Shown piece after piece: positions 21,692 through 32,220 of a stretch of 64,000 bases of DNA. Every line of letters starts with the position of its first letter. Within the stretch, counting starts at the first letter, position 1. Source of the stretch: Vicia villosa (lineage: Eukaryota > Streptophyta > Magnoliopsida > Fabales > Fabaceae). The stretch covers positions 30,445,915 through 30,509,914 of the forward strand of contig NC_081186.1 of the NCBI RefSeq assembly GCF_029867415.1, written 5' to 3'. The notes under the pieces were generated by a model. The model was not told the origin of the DNA. It did no database searches and saw only the letters and a list, made by a program, of their open reading frames with translations. The translations under genes and the position numbers were made by a program.

Positions 21692-24311
21692 CCGGTCGTC
21701 TTCTCCGACCCCCAAACTTCGCCGGAAAAGTTACAAACGCCCAGAAACCGATATCAGGACCTCCATTCCACTCGGAATTTCGTGCTTATTCCGAATCCGG
21801 TGTTAGTTTTCATCAACCCTCCCTCTATCTCCCGAACCGAGGCCGTTTCTAAAACCCTAACGTCACCAAACTTCATAAAAGCATAAGATCCTCATACCAA
21901 AATAGTCCCTACGCTGTGTAGAATCTAAACACATGATTTATATGTTCAAATCACAATCATTTCGTGCGAACCGATTCATAGTTCAAGAGTCAAAAACTGA
22001 ACACAGATTGCATCAAGCCACGAGTATATTACAGATGCGTACAACCTACACATGTTGCTATAATGCAGAGAGAGAATCGAAATCACTTACCTGAAGCAAG
22101 CTCTTGAATCAACAATAAGGAAAACTCCACCGCCTTTTTCTCCTTGATCTTGATGGTAATGAACATTTCATGGAACAGACACGATTCTCCAAGAAATAAA
22201 CTCGGAGAAGATTCTTCTTCTTGAAGCCTTTAGGAGGTCAAACTGAAGGTGATGATGATCTTCGTAGGAGATGGCTATTGAAGCTATGGTGGTGAAGGTG
22301 ATAGTTAATGGCGGTTGAAGGTTGTTGAAGTTTGTTATGGAGGTTTGTGAAAACGGTTAGGGTTTGTTGAGAGTTTGTTGAGGGTTTGTTACATGGTTAT
22401 TGTGGTGGAGAGAAAGAGAGGGAAGAGAGAAGAGAGAGAAGAGAGAGGAGAAAGATTTTTTGAAACTGAAAAATGAAGTGGAGAATATAATTATGAAGCG
22501 TGTGTCTGAAAAGTGGAGAATGAAAAACGTGTTCAAGTCTGTGAAGGATTGTTGATATTTATAGGATGAGGTTGTATTGTTTGTTATGGTGAGTGTAAGT
22601 GTAGTCGATCCTTTTCCTTCTCAAACTTAGTGTACAAGGATGGCATTTAGAGTAAGCTTTCTTCTTCTTTTTTTTTTTCATGCAGAAGCGTGTGTAATCA
22701 CGTTGCAAGGAATTTGAACTGATGCATTGGTGCGTTTAAACTCTTAAATGAGAGTGAGCTTCCTTGATTCAATTAACATCTTGTCATGAACAAATGCCCG
22801 GAGCGATGACTTTGTGCGCCCATAGCTTCGTCTCTAAGCCACCATTTAACTCCATTTTGAGATCGTTGTGAAGAAGAGATGGGATAGAACAAATTCTTTG
22901 GTTAAATGGTTGACAAATAATGCTTGGAGTTCTCTCGAAAGGGCTTGGAACATGGATGTGCACAATGGCTTTTTTGGCCACGTGCATGACCTCGTCTTGG
23001 CCTGAGGCTCTTGTCAAAATGGACCTTTGTGAGGACACAACTTTGAGACCTTGCAATTAATTATTCCCTTAACCAAATTTTGTGATCAAATTATCACTGG
23101 ATAGAGGACATAGAATAGAACACCTTGATGCTTAAATTGGATTGATAAGGGGCTTGAAACTCTCTATATTGGGCCCCAAAGATGGCACGCCAACTGCTTG
23201 ATCAAATGCTTGCACGTGCCCAGGATTTATGCTCATACCTATGCCAACACATAACATGGCCAGGGCATAACTTTGGTGACTTGTATCTGGTTCTTGACGC
23301 AACCAAAAACCATGATATTTACATGATATTAAAGAGGACATGGTATACAAAAGAATGGTATTAAACTTGCATCCGTATGATGCCTGTACCTCCCTAGAGT
23401 TATCTTTACATTTGGCACGCCACCTGTTTGACAAAATGCTCACGCGTGACCTGGATTTGTGCCCAGCAAGATGACTTGATTCAAATGAGAAATCTCAACT
23501 TCACATCTTAATAACTCTTAAACCAAGTTTCAAATGAAAAAGTGTCGAACTAGAAAGTTGTTCTCCTCCATGAGAGGAACAACTTTGATGTTGGAAGTTT
23601 TTCCACAAAATGACTTTTGCCATGTGTAATCAGGACTTGAAGTTGACTGTTCATCCAATTCCAAAAGCCTCAAAAAAAATTCTAAGTGTTGGAATTTTAT
23701 TATTTTTTTTGTTAATTTTGTCAAACTCTCGATTTTATTTATTTTTTGACTTTCTTTGACCGATTTTCCACCAAAAGTCAATATTTGACAATTGACCCTG
23801 ACTTTGACCCAAAAGTCAAATTTTTCCCGATTTTTCCGATTCTAGATGAATTCTCCGATTAATCAGTTTTCCAATCCAATTCTCAGTCAATTTTCAATCA
23901 ACACAAATCGACTGAATATTTCTCCAAGGCAACCGTATTTTCATACTTAAAAATCATCTTCTGATTAAATGTCAGCCAAAAAGTCAACTGCGTTGACTTT
24001 GGTCAAAACCTTAACTTGGAAATCCTGATGAACCTGAGATTTGTATCTTCGAACCAGAGCTTTGACTCAGAGAGAATGAAACCCTGATTTTAGGAGGAAC
24101 TTCATGAAAATGATCCTTTTCAACAAGAACTCTGATCTGATTCTTCTAAACCAAGAATCTCTCAAACTCAGCCCTTCTTTGTTAATTTTCTTGAACAATA
24201 ACTGTGATGTGAATAAATGTATCAAATGAATGACCTATATGAGGTATGCCCATGGATGTGATATGAAGGCCAAATGGGAATAAATAAATGGGCAAATTTT
24301 GGGGTGCAACA
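21692..24311 (-). repeat. 3' LTR (U3 side) of the minus-strand Ogre-like element, truncated by the plus-strand Ogre
   Basis: It is homologous along its full length to 33896-36527 in the same orientation. On the minus strand it begins TGTTGCACCCC. A TATA-like CTATAAATAT is at 22564-22555 on the minus strand, followed downstream by a CT-rich stretch (GA-rich on plus, about 22410-22452). It stops at 21692, where the Ogre LTR ends. Confidence 0.9.
22410..22456 (-). repeat. GA/CT-rich tract in the leader of the minus-strand LTR
   Basis: GAGA-type repeats on the plus strand, conserved in the other LTR at about 34624-34674. On the minus strand they form a CT-rich stretch about 110-150 nt downstream of the TATA box, so they fall in the presumed transcript leader. 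Confidence 0.75.
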
Positions 24312-24335
24312 GCTGCCCCTATTCAATCTTCTTGG
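24312..24335 (-). other. polypurine tract of the minus-strand Ogre-like element
   Basis: On the minus strand GAATAGGGGCAGC directly precedes the LTR start TGTTGCACCCC. It resembles the tract before the plus-strand Ogre LTR (AATAGGGGCATC). Confidence 0.8.
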
Positions 24336-24414
24336 ACCTGAATGTATGAACGACACAAGTTCGAGACATTTGAGGTGTAAGTGGATTGAATATCAAAGAA
24401 CCCAAAAAATTTGC

Positions 24415-26118
24415 GCTCTGGAGTAACAACTCCGAGGCAATATTGCAATTTTGATTTTGAAAGAGGACGCCAGTTACCATTGATTCCAACCATGGGATAC
24501 TGTTAAATTTTTTATATAAACGAGAAATGCCAGTATACTACTGGTCCTTTGTCGATAACAACCGGACTTTGGAGGAAAGGACTAATAACAATCAGACCCA
24601 ACCGAAGGATGCCTGTAACCACAGGACTTTAAGGAAAAGGCTAGTAACCACTAGACTTTTGGTGATAACAACCAGACTTTGAAGGAAAGGACAATAACAA
24701 TCAGACCTAACCAAAGGATGCCTGTAACAACAGGACTTTAAAGGAACAAACTAGTAACAACTAGAACTGACCAAAGGATGCCTGTAACAACAGGACTTTT
24801 GCTGGTAACAACCAGATTTTGAAGGAAAGGACCAATAACAATCAGACCTAACCGAAGAATGCTTGTAACCACAGGACTTTAAAGGAACAGACTAGTAACA
24901 ACTATAACTGACCAAAGGATGCATGTAACAACAGGACTTTTGCTAGTAACAGCCAGACTTAGGAGGATGCCCATAACCATGGGACTTTAAAGGGAAGAGA
25001 TGCCAATAATCATTGGACTTGACTGAAGAGATACTAGTAAACACTGGGCTTTCAAAAAGCATTGATGCTTGCGAAGCATAAGAATTACATGAATCCCACA
25101 GGCCAACAGGCGGGGTGTAACCCTTCAAGGGTGGCAATCCCTCGAATTGCCACACACATAGTATGGATTTCAAATGATAAAAAATGAGATGGGTTTAATG
25201 CCCACCCTCATTCGCACTCTATTATGCACGCAGCATGCGAGAAAATAACCAAAACAAGACTAGTAACGACTAGACTCGACACACGGATGACAGTGACCAC
25301 TGAACCTTCGAGGAGGTGATGATGCTTGTGAAGCATAAAAGTTACATGGGTCTCTCAGGCCAAAAGGCGGGGTGTACTCTTCAAGAGTGGCATTCATTCG
25401 AGTTGCCACAAACCTAGTATGATACCAAAATGATTGAAAAATGAGATGGGTTGAATGCCCACCCTCATTCGCACTCTAATCTGCACGAAGCAAGAGATAT
25501 CCCTTATGCAAAAGGCAGTAAGGGGACTCACAAAAAGTGAACGCAAAGAGAGGACTGGTGACGACCAGACTCTATTAGATGATGCCAGTAAACACTGGAC
25601 TTTGAAGGAAATATTGTTACTTACGGGACATAAGAACTACATGGTTCCCTCAGGCCAAAAGGCGGGGTGTAATTCTACAAGAGTGACAATCATTCGAATT
25701 GCCACACACAAAGTATGGGTTATTCAAACGATTGAGCTCAGCAAACGGGAAATAACCATAGATACAATGATCTTGACAAAGAATGACTCTGTATCCAATC
25801 CAAACTGGAGAATGAAAATGAGACTTCTTCTGCGGATATATCATTTTGTGCCTTTAGAGCACACACGAACCGGATTATGCGTTGATGCATGTTTGATTTT
25901 TTCATGGCGTAATGCTCCATATTCATGGAAATGCTACGCTTTTTGAAGATGCAATGCAAATGCAATTATTACTATATGTAGAGATAACGAGGGCCCTTTA
26001 GAGGATATTCCGCTGACTTGTCGATCGAGCTTCCTTTCCAACCTCGGGAGAGGTAAACACCAGGGAGAATCTCTTTAGTGTTAAGAACTCTGTGGGGGTG
26101 CCAATAGACGTTGGACTT
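24415..26118 (-). repeat. array of mini-hairpins with covarying stems, mixed with longer repeats
   Basis: More than twenty short units share the frame GATGCC-hairpin-GGACTTT (plus strand) with a 4-nt loop, usually AACA or AACC. Perfectly paired stems include CCTGT/ACAGG (24612-24625, 24721-24734, 24781-24794), CTAGT/ACTAG (24641-24654, 24751-24764), CTGGT/ACCAG (24802-24815, 25555-25568), CCCAT/ATGGG (24970-24983), CCAAT/ATTGG (25003-25016) and CCAGT/ACTGG (25584-25597). From 25056 on they alternate with three longer units (near 25056, 25318 and 25615) containing ATGCTT(G/C)(N)GAAGCAT, AGGCGGGGTGTA and a GTGGCAAT/ATTGCCAC pair. A 163-codon plus-strand ORF here is built from these repeats and is not a gene. 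Confidence 0.88.
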
Positions 26119-26276
26119 TAACTTGCAAGATATACTTCTTAATTGGATTGAAGAATACATTCTGACTTCTCACCATGTGCCATTGCTTGGAGAATTTTTC
26201 AGTTTGAGGAGATTCCCTCAATTCACCGTGGTGGGGATTAAAAATCCGAATAAGGAGCCCTTGTTGGGAGGATTGG

Positions 26277-26480
26277 AACAACTTCGAGGAGAAATAAACT
26301 CCTATACTTGGAGAGAGAATAAATTCTCAGGAGAAATAAACTCCTATGCTTGGGGAGAGACTTTTTCTAGGAGAAATAAACTCATATGCTTGGAGAGAGA
26401 CTTTTTCTAGGAGAAATAAACTTCTATGCTTGAGGAGAGACTTTTATAGGAGAAATAAACTCCTATGCTTGGGGAGAGAG
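26277..26480 (-). repeat. 46-bp tandem repeat GAGAAATAAACTCCTATGCTTGG
   Basis: Five units carry GGAGAAATAAACTCCTA, which can itself fold (GGAG with CTCC), followed by TGCTTGGGGAGAGA and CTTTTTCTA. Confidence 0.85.
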
Positions 26481-27894
26481 TAACTTGCTGGGGGAAAAGC
26501 ATTGTGATACTTCTTCACTCTATGATGGACAACCGCACCCTACAGGTGAATAATGGTTTCTTCAATACAAACCAAAGGAGTATGCCCCAGGCCGCTTGAC
26601 TTGTGAAGATATCTGATTTAACAAAGACATTTGCCTTGAAAGGATCCTTACACCACCATTACTTGAGAAAATTCTGCCCCAGCATATTCAAGCGTTTGAA
26701 ATATTCTTTCTCTTGATCAACGGATCCTTGAAGAGATTTTTTCGAATCTCGACGTAACTGCCCCAGATTGAGTGAGTTTGAGAGATTCCTCGACGTCACT
26801 ACTTCAGATTGATTGAAATCAAGAGAGAGATTCCTCGACTTGATTAACCCAGATTGATTGAGTTTGAGATGTCAAACCTTGATTTGCTTGCCCCAGATAG
26901 GCTGAACTCACGAGAGAGATTCCTTGTCGTGATTGCCCCTGATTATGTACATCTTATCATGATCCTCAGGTCTACTTCCTTTGAAATCAACCAAACTATG
27001 GAAGCAACTTTATCACGCTCAATGGAGTCTTCAAACTCTTCCTCTTAGGGTACTTAATCAAAATGCATCTACTACACCGAGTATTCAGACTTCTCCCTTC
27101 AGGGTATTTAATCAAAGAAGGTATCAACTGATTTTCTCAATGGAGAATTCAACCATTTCCCCTCAGGGTAACCAATCAAAAACATTATGAAACTGATCAG
27201 GCTCATTGGAGTCTTCAGGCACTTGTCCCTTAATGATCAAACAACGAGGGCATCAAACTGCACATGCTCAAAGGAGTATTCAGATAACTTGCTTTGATAA
27301 TGATTTCTTTTTACTCTACGGAGTTCTCAAGTCTCTTTTACTTTGACGTGATCAAGATCTTCATGGATTCTCATCATACAAACTTCCTTGATGTTTAAGC
27401 AAATGGTTTGTATGCAAAAGAATGTTAATTATAAGAATGATAATTCTAATGCAAAGCCTATGCTAGTCTTGAAGTTTAAAGAACTTTTTATGCAATGAGG
27501 TGGCCACCTCTTGTGAATGAAAGATAAATCGGGCATACGATACCAACATAGATATATGTTACGCTTCATTGAGAGTCAGTTAAACGCTATCTCATTGGAG
27601 TGCGTCTTCGAAATAAACCCTACTTCAATTAGTACTTTTAAGGGTTGTAACTTGGCCGGGTTCACGGTTTTCAGAAACAAAGGATTTTTAGGCTCAAAAT
27701 TATTTGGTGCCCACCCCCTTCGTGATGTTCTCCACTTCTAAGTTCAATTAACTCAACATGAGTGCTCATCCCTCACCAGGAATTTTAAGATGGTTGAGGA
27801 ATCAATGAGGTTTTTTCAGACATGGCGGTCGCTCAATTTTTATTCTTTTGATTCATTATCACACGACTTTGTTCACGTTTTATTTTCACCATTA

Positions 27895-28000
27895 TCTTTC
27901 TTTTTATTGCTATTTTTTCTTCTTTTTTTTCTTTTTTTTTTCATTCATTCATTTTTTTTTGCCATTTTTTTTTGCTTTCTTTTTTTTTTTGAACAAGTCG
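27895..28000 (-). repeat. pyrimidine-rich low-complexity tract
   Basis: Long T runs with scattered C on the plus strand. On the element's own strand this is purine-rich, as is the tract at 15739-15816 in the plus-strand Ogre. The T-rich ORFs here are artefacts. Confidence 0.85.
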
Positions 28001-28924
28001 TGTGACCTCACACTGTCTTTGATTCGTTGGAAGTGATTGCGACTGACCCATTCCATGATTGACGAAGGATTACCATTGTGGTATCATCATCTTTTTTCCT
28101 CTTGGTAGGTGAGAGATAACCATCACGGTTTTGAATTTCCTCAACCTTTTGAAGGAAAACCATTGTTGTATCCTTAGATACATACCCTTGATGAGTTTTG
28201 AACACTCGGTCAGATTAACTGAACACTACCCTGCCCCAGGGTTAAAAAATAAGGGTTTTTTTCCAGAAAAGAAACTCCACTTCAAGGCTCAAAGGGGTTA
28301 ACAAGGGTCTATCTCCCTTATATCTCCGGTGTTTGGGGATTTGAAACAATGCCTGTACATCCTCAGCAGGGTTTTATTTAAAAACACACAATTAGAGATT
28401 TTGCATTTTTACTTCATCATTCTCCCTCCGCTCGTTGCCTAAGCAAGTGATTAATAAAGTTGGTATCGTAATGCCAAAAAAATTTTTTTTGAGTGAAAAC
28501 GAATGGGTTACTTCAAAACGAACATAAACAATGTATTATGATTTTCATTTGAAAATTAACAAATTTTTGCATGCTAGCAATGCTTAAACAAACAATGAAA
28601 CGTTACAAATGAGAATGCAATAAAGAACTAAATGAATGCCCTTGTTGAGGAGACTTGACTCCGTATGGACTTATTGCTCTTGAATGCTTTTTGCAGTTTT
28701 GATACTCCATGAGACTTCAATATAAGCATAAACCTCTTGGAGTGAATGAGATTGCTCTGGAATCATCGAGGACTTGAATTCTGCCTTTGAATGTCCTACC
28801 ACCTTCAGTTGAATGGCTAGGTGCCCCAGCATGTAACCACTTAGCATTACATATGTTCCTTCCACACACTTTAGATTACTTCCCATAAGAATATTCCAAC
28901 AAAGGCGTACAAGAGTGGTGCATT

Positions 28925-29870
28925 TTTGCCGTACTTTAGGGATTCGAGCAATGCAAATGATGCAATACTCAAGATAGACAGTGTCTTGCTTATCCCTCGG
29001 TCGGGAGCCTCAAATGTAGATGCTAGAACACTAATCACCATCATAAGTGGAAGAAGCTAGTATGATCATCAAACTCATAAGAGCTATATGTGGTAAGGAA
29101 GACCCATAATGCCAACTGAAATACCAACCATCAGGGATATAACTGAGCACAAGGCACTTGCATTACATCGGTTCATTTCTCATATTCTGTCTTTCTCTAT
29201 TGACGAGCAAAGGCCACTAAGAAGAAAATTCCGGAAAGAGATGACACATGATATGAAGCAATAGCTTGAGAATGAGAAATGCCTCTATAGAACATTCTTG
29301 ATTATCACATGGAAAAAGATTCAGACGGAGTCACACAAGAATTTGTAATGGTATAGGGATTCGAGCAATGCAAATGGTGCAATGCTCAAGATAGACAATG
29401 TCTTGCTTATCCCTCGATCGGGAGCCCCAAATATAGATGCTAGAACATTAATCACCATCATGAATATAGGAAGCATAGTATGATCATCAAAATCAAGAGA
29501 GCTATATGTGGTAAGCAAGACCCACAACACAAATCTTAACCAACTGAGATTCTAACCAGCAGGGAAGTAATTGGGCACAAGGCATTAGAATTACATCTCA
29601 TATTTTCCTTTCTTTGTTAACAAGCAAAGGCCTTCTGAGAAGAACATTCTGGGAAGAGATGGCACACGATATGAAGAAACAACTTGAGAACGAGAAATGT
29701 CTCTGCAAAACACTCTTGATTACCACATGGAAAAAGATTCTGACGAAGTTGCACAAGAATTTGTAATGCTTTAGGGATTCGAGCAATGCAAATGGTGCAA
29801 TGCTCAAGATAAGAATATGTCTTGCTTATCCCTCGGTCGGGAGCCCCAAGCAACTTCCACATATGTACAA
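28925..29870 (-). repeat. three direct repeats of about 420 bp
   Basis: A block containing AGGGATTCGAGCAATGCAAA and CTTGCTTATCCCTCG(A/G)TCGGGAGCC recurs near 28937, 29357 and 29772, with a shared stretch on GTTAAC or TTGACGAGCAAAGGCC in between. Units are diverged by several percent, and the third is incomplete. Confidence 0.85.
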
Positions 29871-29884
29871 GAGATGATTACCAC

Positions 29885-30340
29885 TGTGGCTTGCATATCC
29901 AAACTATCCAGAGAGAGAATAAATGACCCTTGAAGCTCTTGACATCAGGCATTAGGCACAAACCAACAATGTCTAAATAAGTGGAGTCACGATCTTTTAT
30001 GGATTTCAACCTTTTCTCCAAGAGGTGGAACCTTTTATCAATTTCGATAATCTGAAACTTGAAGACTTCAATTTCCAAATTATTCTAATGATGTGAATTC
30101 TCCTTAACAAGAATAGGAATCTCAACATTATTTCAAACATTCTGATTCATAAGACCTTCTCATGGGAGAGATTAACATTTGCGTCTAGCCTTTGAGGAAC
30201 CTGTCTCAATTCTTCTTGTCAAAGAGAAAAGGCTTGAATAACCTCCATACACTGATTCACGTCAATCCCCATTTATGTCCTCATCTCATTCAAGTCCTCA
30301 CGAAGTTGTTCCATCATTAACTTTCAAGCACGTAGCGGTG
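29885..30340 (-). pseudogene. decayed Ogre-like gag N-terminal fragment
   Basis: On the minus strand from about 30325 downwards a frame begins with M-E-Q-L-R-E-D-L-N-E-M-R and continues with a Q-E-E-L-R-Q-type heptad stretch, interrupted by stops. After a frame change an open stretch (30078-29878) includes LEKRLKSI and GLCLMPDV. This order (coiled coil, then a C-L-x-P-D-V-like box) is how Ogre gag proteins start. The rest of gag, protease and pol is missing. The assignment rests on pattern recognition over weak similarity. Confidence 0.5.
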
Positions 30341-31263
30341 AGAAGTCAATTTGTTGCTGGAGTCAGTATCTGAGTAGAAAGGGCCCCATAAGCTTCTATG
30401 AAATGCATGATAGTATGAATGCATGTTTCATTTCTAAGGGATCCTAAAGTCTTTTCATCAACTTTTGTTTCTCTTTTATTCTCTTTTTTTTTGCATATAG
30501 TATCTTTTCTCTTTTTTTTTTCTTTTCCATCTTTTCAGTTTTTCTACTTTATTTTCTCTTTTTATTTGAAAATAGACTTTAGAATCCCCCACAAATGAAG
30601 TGGATAAAGTAAAGATGTTATGCAATGCAAAAGCATGGGATCAAGGTCCATATAATCCGAGTAACCACTATACAATTCTCTGAATAACTGATGTAGGTCA
30701 GATGTCACAAGATCAAAGGTCCGACGCCCTTTCGAATACCCGGAGAACCAATAGTCACCAACAAAATAGAATAGTCACCAACGGTACCTGTCATGTATAT
30801 CCCTCCCCACTCACAGGTGAATCTAGATTAGGGTAGGTCAAAAGGTCTCCAGCGTTAACAACTCTCCTGAAACACCATCATTGTTGCAAATACATGCCAA
30901 CAATGGTATCCCATTCGAGTCTCAACTGGTCGTGGGTCTCATGATCGCAATCAACAGAACCTGGCGTTCTGTTGGCGTCATGACTATCCACTCTATCCTA
31001 GGTATCCTATGATTCAACTCTGGCCTAGGTATTGGGCCTTTTACCTCATAGAATCATCCCACCCAACCTGCAAACAGAAAAAATATGTGGCCCCCACGGG
31101 GACCCATAATATAGTCCAGATGCATGCGGAAACTAAACATGATATGCAAGCATATATACATGATGTAAACATATAAGCAAACAAACAAAGAAACACCCAA
31201 TAAATAAACAAACAAAGGCTAGGATCGACTCGCTAAGAATGGACCAGCACAAGTCTAGCAACG
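30341..31263 (-). other. leader of the minus-strand Ogre-like element
   Basis: This is non-coding DNA between the PBS and the gag remnant, with a T-rich tract on plus (30470-30560). I see no ORF worth naming. Confidence 0.6.
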
Positions 31264-31281
31264 TCCCCAGCAGAGTCGCCA
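31264..31281 (-). other. primer binding site of the minus-strand Ogre-like element
   Basis: On the minus strand TGGCGACTCTGCTGGGGA begins two bases after the LTR end (GCGACA). It starts with TGG, complementary to a tRNA CCA end. Ogre elements are reported to use a tRNA-Arg primer; that this sequence matches it is from memory. Confidence 0.8.
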
Positions 31282-31954
31282 ACTGTCGCTACCGCGAAAA
31301 ATGGAATCAGAGTCGCCACTAATATATTCATCCCATCGCGGGAAAGGAATATCAGAAACCTAACTCAGAATAAGAACAAGGTCTTTCGACCAGAGAATAG
31401 GGTACGGGAGTCGGTTACGCAAGGGGAAGGTGCTAGCACCCCTCACGCCCATCGTACTCGATGGTATCCACCTATGTTTGTTTCTATCTAAAGGGTGTCT
31501 AATGTCTAAACCTAAATGTGAATGAATGCAAAATAAATACGGGGAAAAGAAGGAATTATTTACAAGTGTGCTCGCTTAGGCCCCGCGACCCAATGCCTAC
31601 GTATCCCTTACAAGGAATCAGAGCTACCGTAGTTCGGCTCCATAGTTTCCATTTGTTTTGTGTTTTTTAGTTGAACAGCGGTTAAGGTCACAATCCACGA
31701 TGCTCGACCTTTGGAGACTTATACGCCTACTTTTGGAAAGGACTTAACTTGTTCTTAGGTGCCTAACAAGGCAAAAGAATGAACTTGGGTTTGTGTTTTT
31801 TATGTAACTACATGATGAACAAAACCCAATACAAGGTTTCGCACCACTTCGTCACTTTGTTTTAATTCGAGCCTTTATTAAGTGTTTTAAGTGTTTTTTT
31901 GTTGGGTATTTTTTTAAGGGGATTTACTTTGCGAGTTGAATCACATAAAAATGT

Positions 31955-32220
31955 ATAATGATCGAGAAACAGATTAGGGAATGAATCCCACTCACTTCTA
32001 TCCCATTATATAATGTTCATGAAACAGATTAGGGAATGAGTCCCACTCATTTCTATCCCATTAATTAATGTTCGAGAAACAGATTAGGGAATGAATCCCA
32101 CTCATTTCTCTCCCATTAAGTAGTGACCGAGAAACAGATTAGGGAATGAATCCCACTCATTTCTATGCCACTAAGTGATTGAGAAACGGATTAGGGAATT
32201 AATCCCACTCATTTCTCTAT
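31955..32220 (-). repeat. 57-bp minisatellite, each unit a nested hairpin
   Basis: Five units are built on GAGAAACAGATTAGGGAATG followed by AATCCCACTCATTTCT. Outer arms (GAGAAA with TTTCTC, or one pair shorter) and inner arms (GGGA with TCCC) are kept in every unit while spacers such as CCCATTAATTAATGT vary. Confidence 0.88.

Larger units (their letters stand above)
26119..28924 (-). other. non-coding internal region of the minus-strand Ogre-like element
   Basis: I find no recognisable coding sequence. It contains a roughly 46-bp tandem repeat with GGAGAAATAAACTCCTATG (26277-26480), repeats with AGAGATTCCTCGAC and CCCAGATTGATTGA (about 26755-26935), units with CTTCAGGGTA (27040-27190) and a T-rich tract (27895-28000). 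Confidence 0.65.

Noticed and set aside
21479..21886. 135-codon plus-strand ORF
   Set aside because: It crosses the junction at 21691 between the Ogre LTR and the other element's LTR, so it is a chance chimera.
25455..25946. 163-codon plus-strand ORF
   Set aside because: It is antisense to the element and made of the hairpin repeats; the composition does not suggest a protein.
27790..28036. Phe/Leu-rich ORFs that look like membrane segments
   Set aside because: They are translation of a T-rich low-complexity tract.
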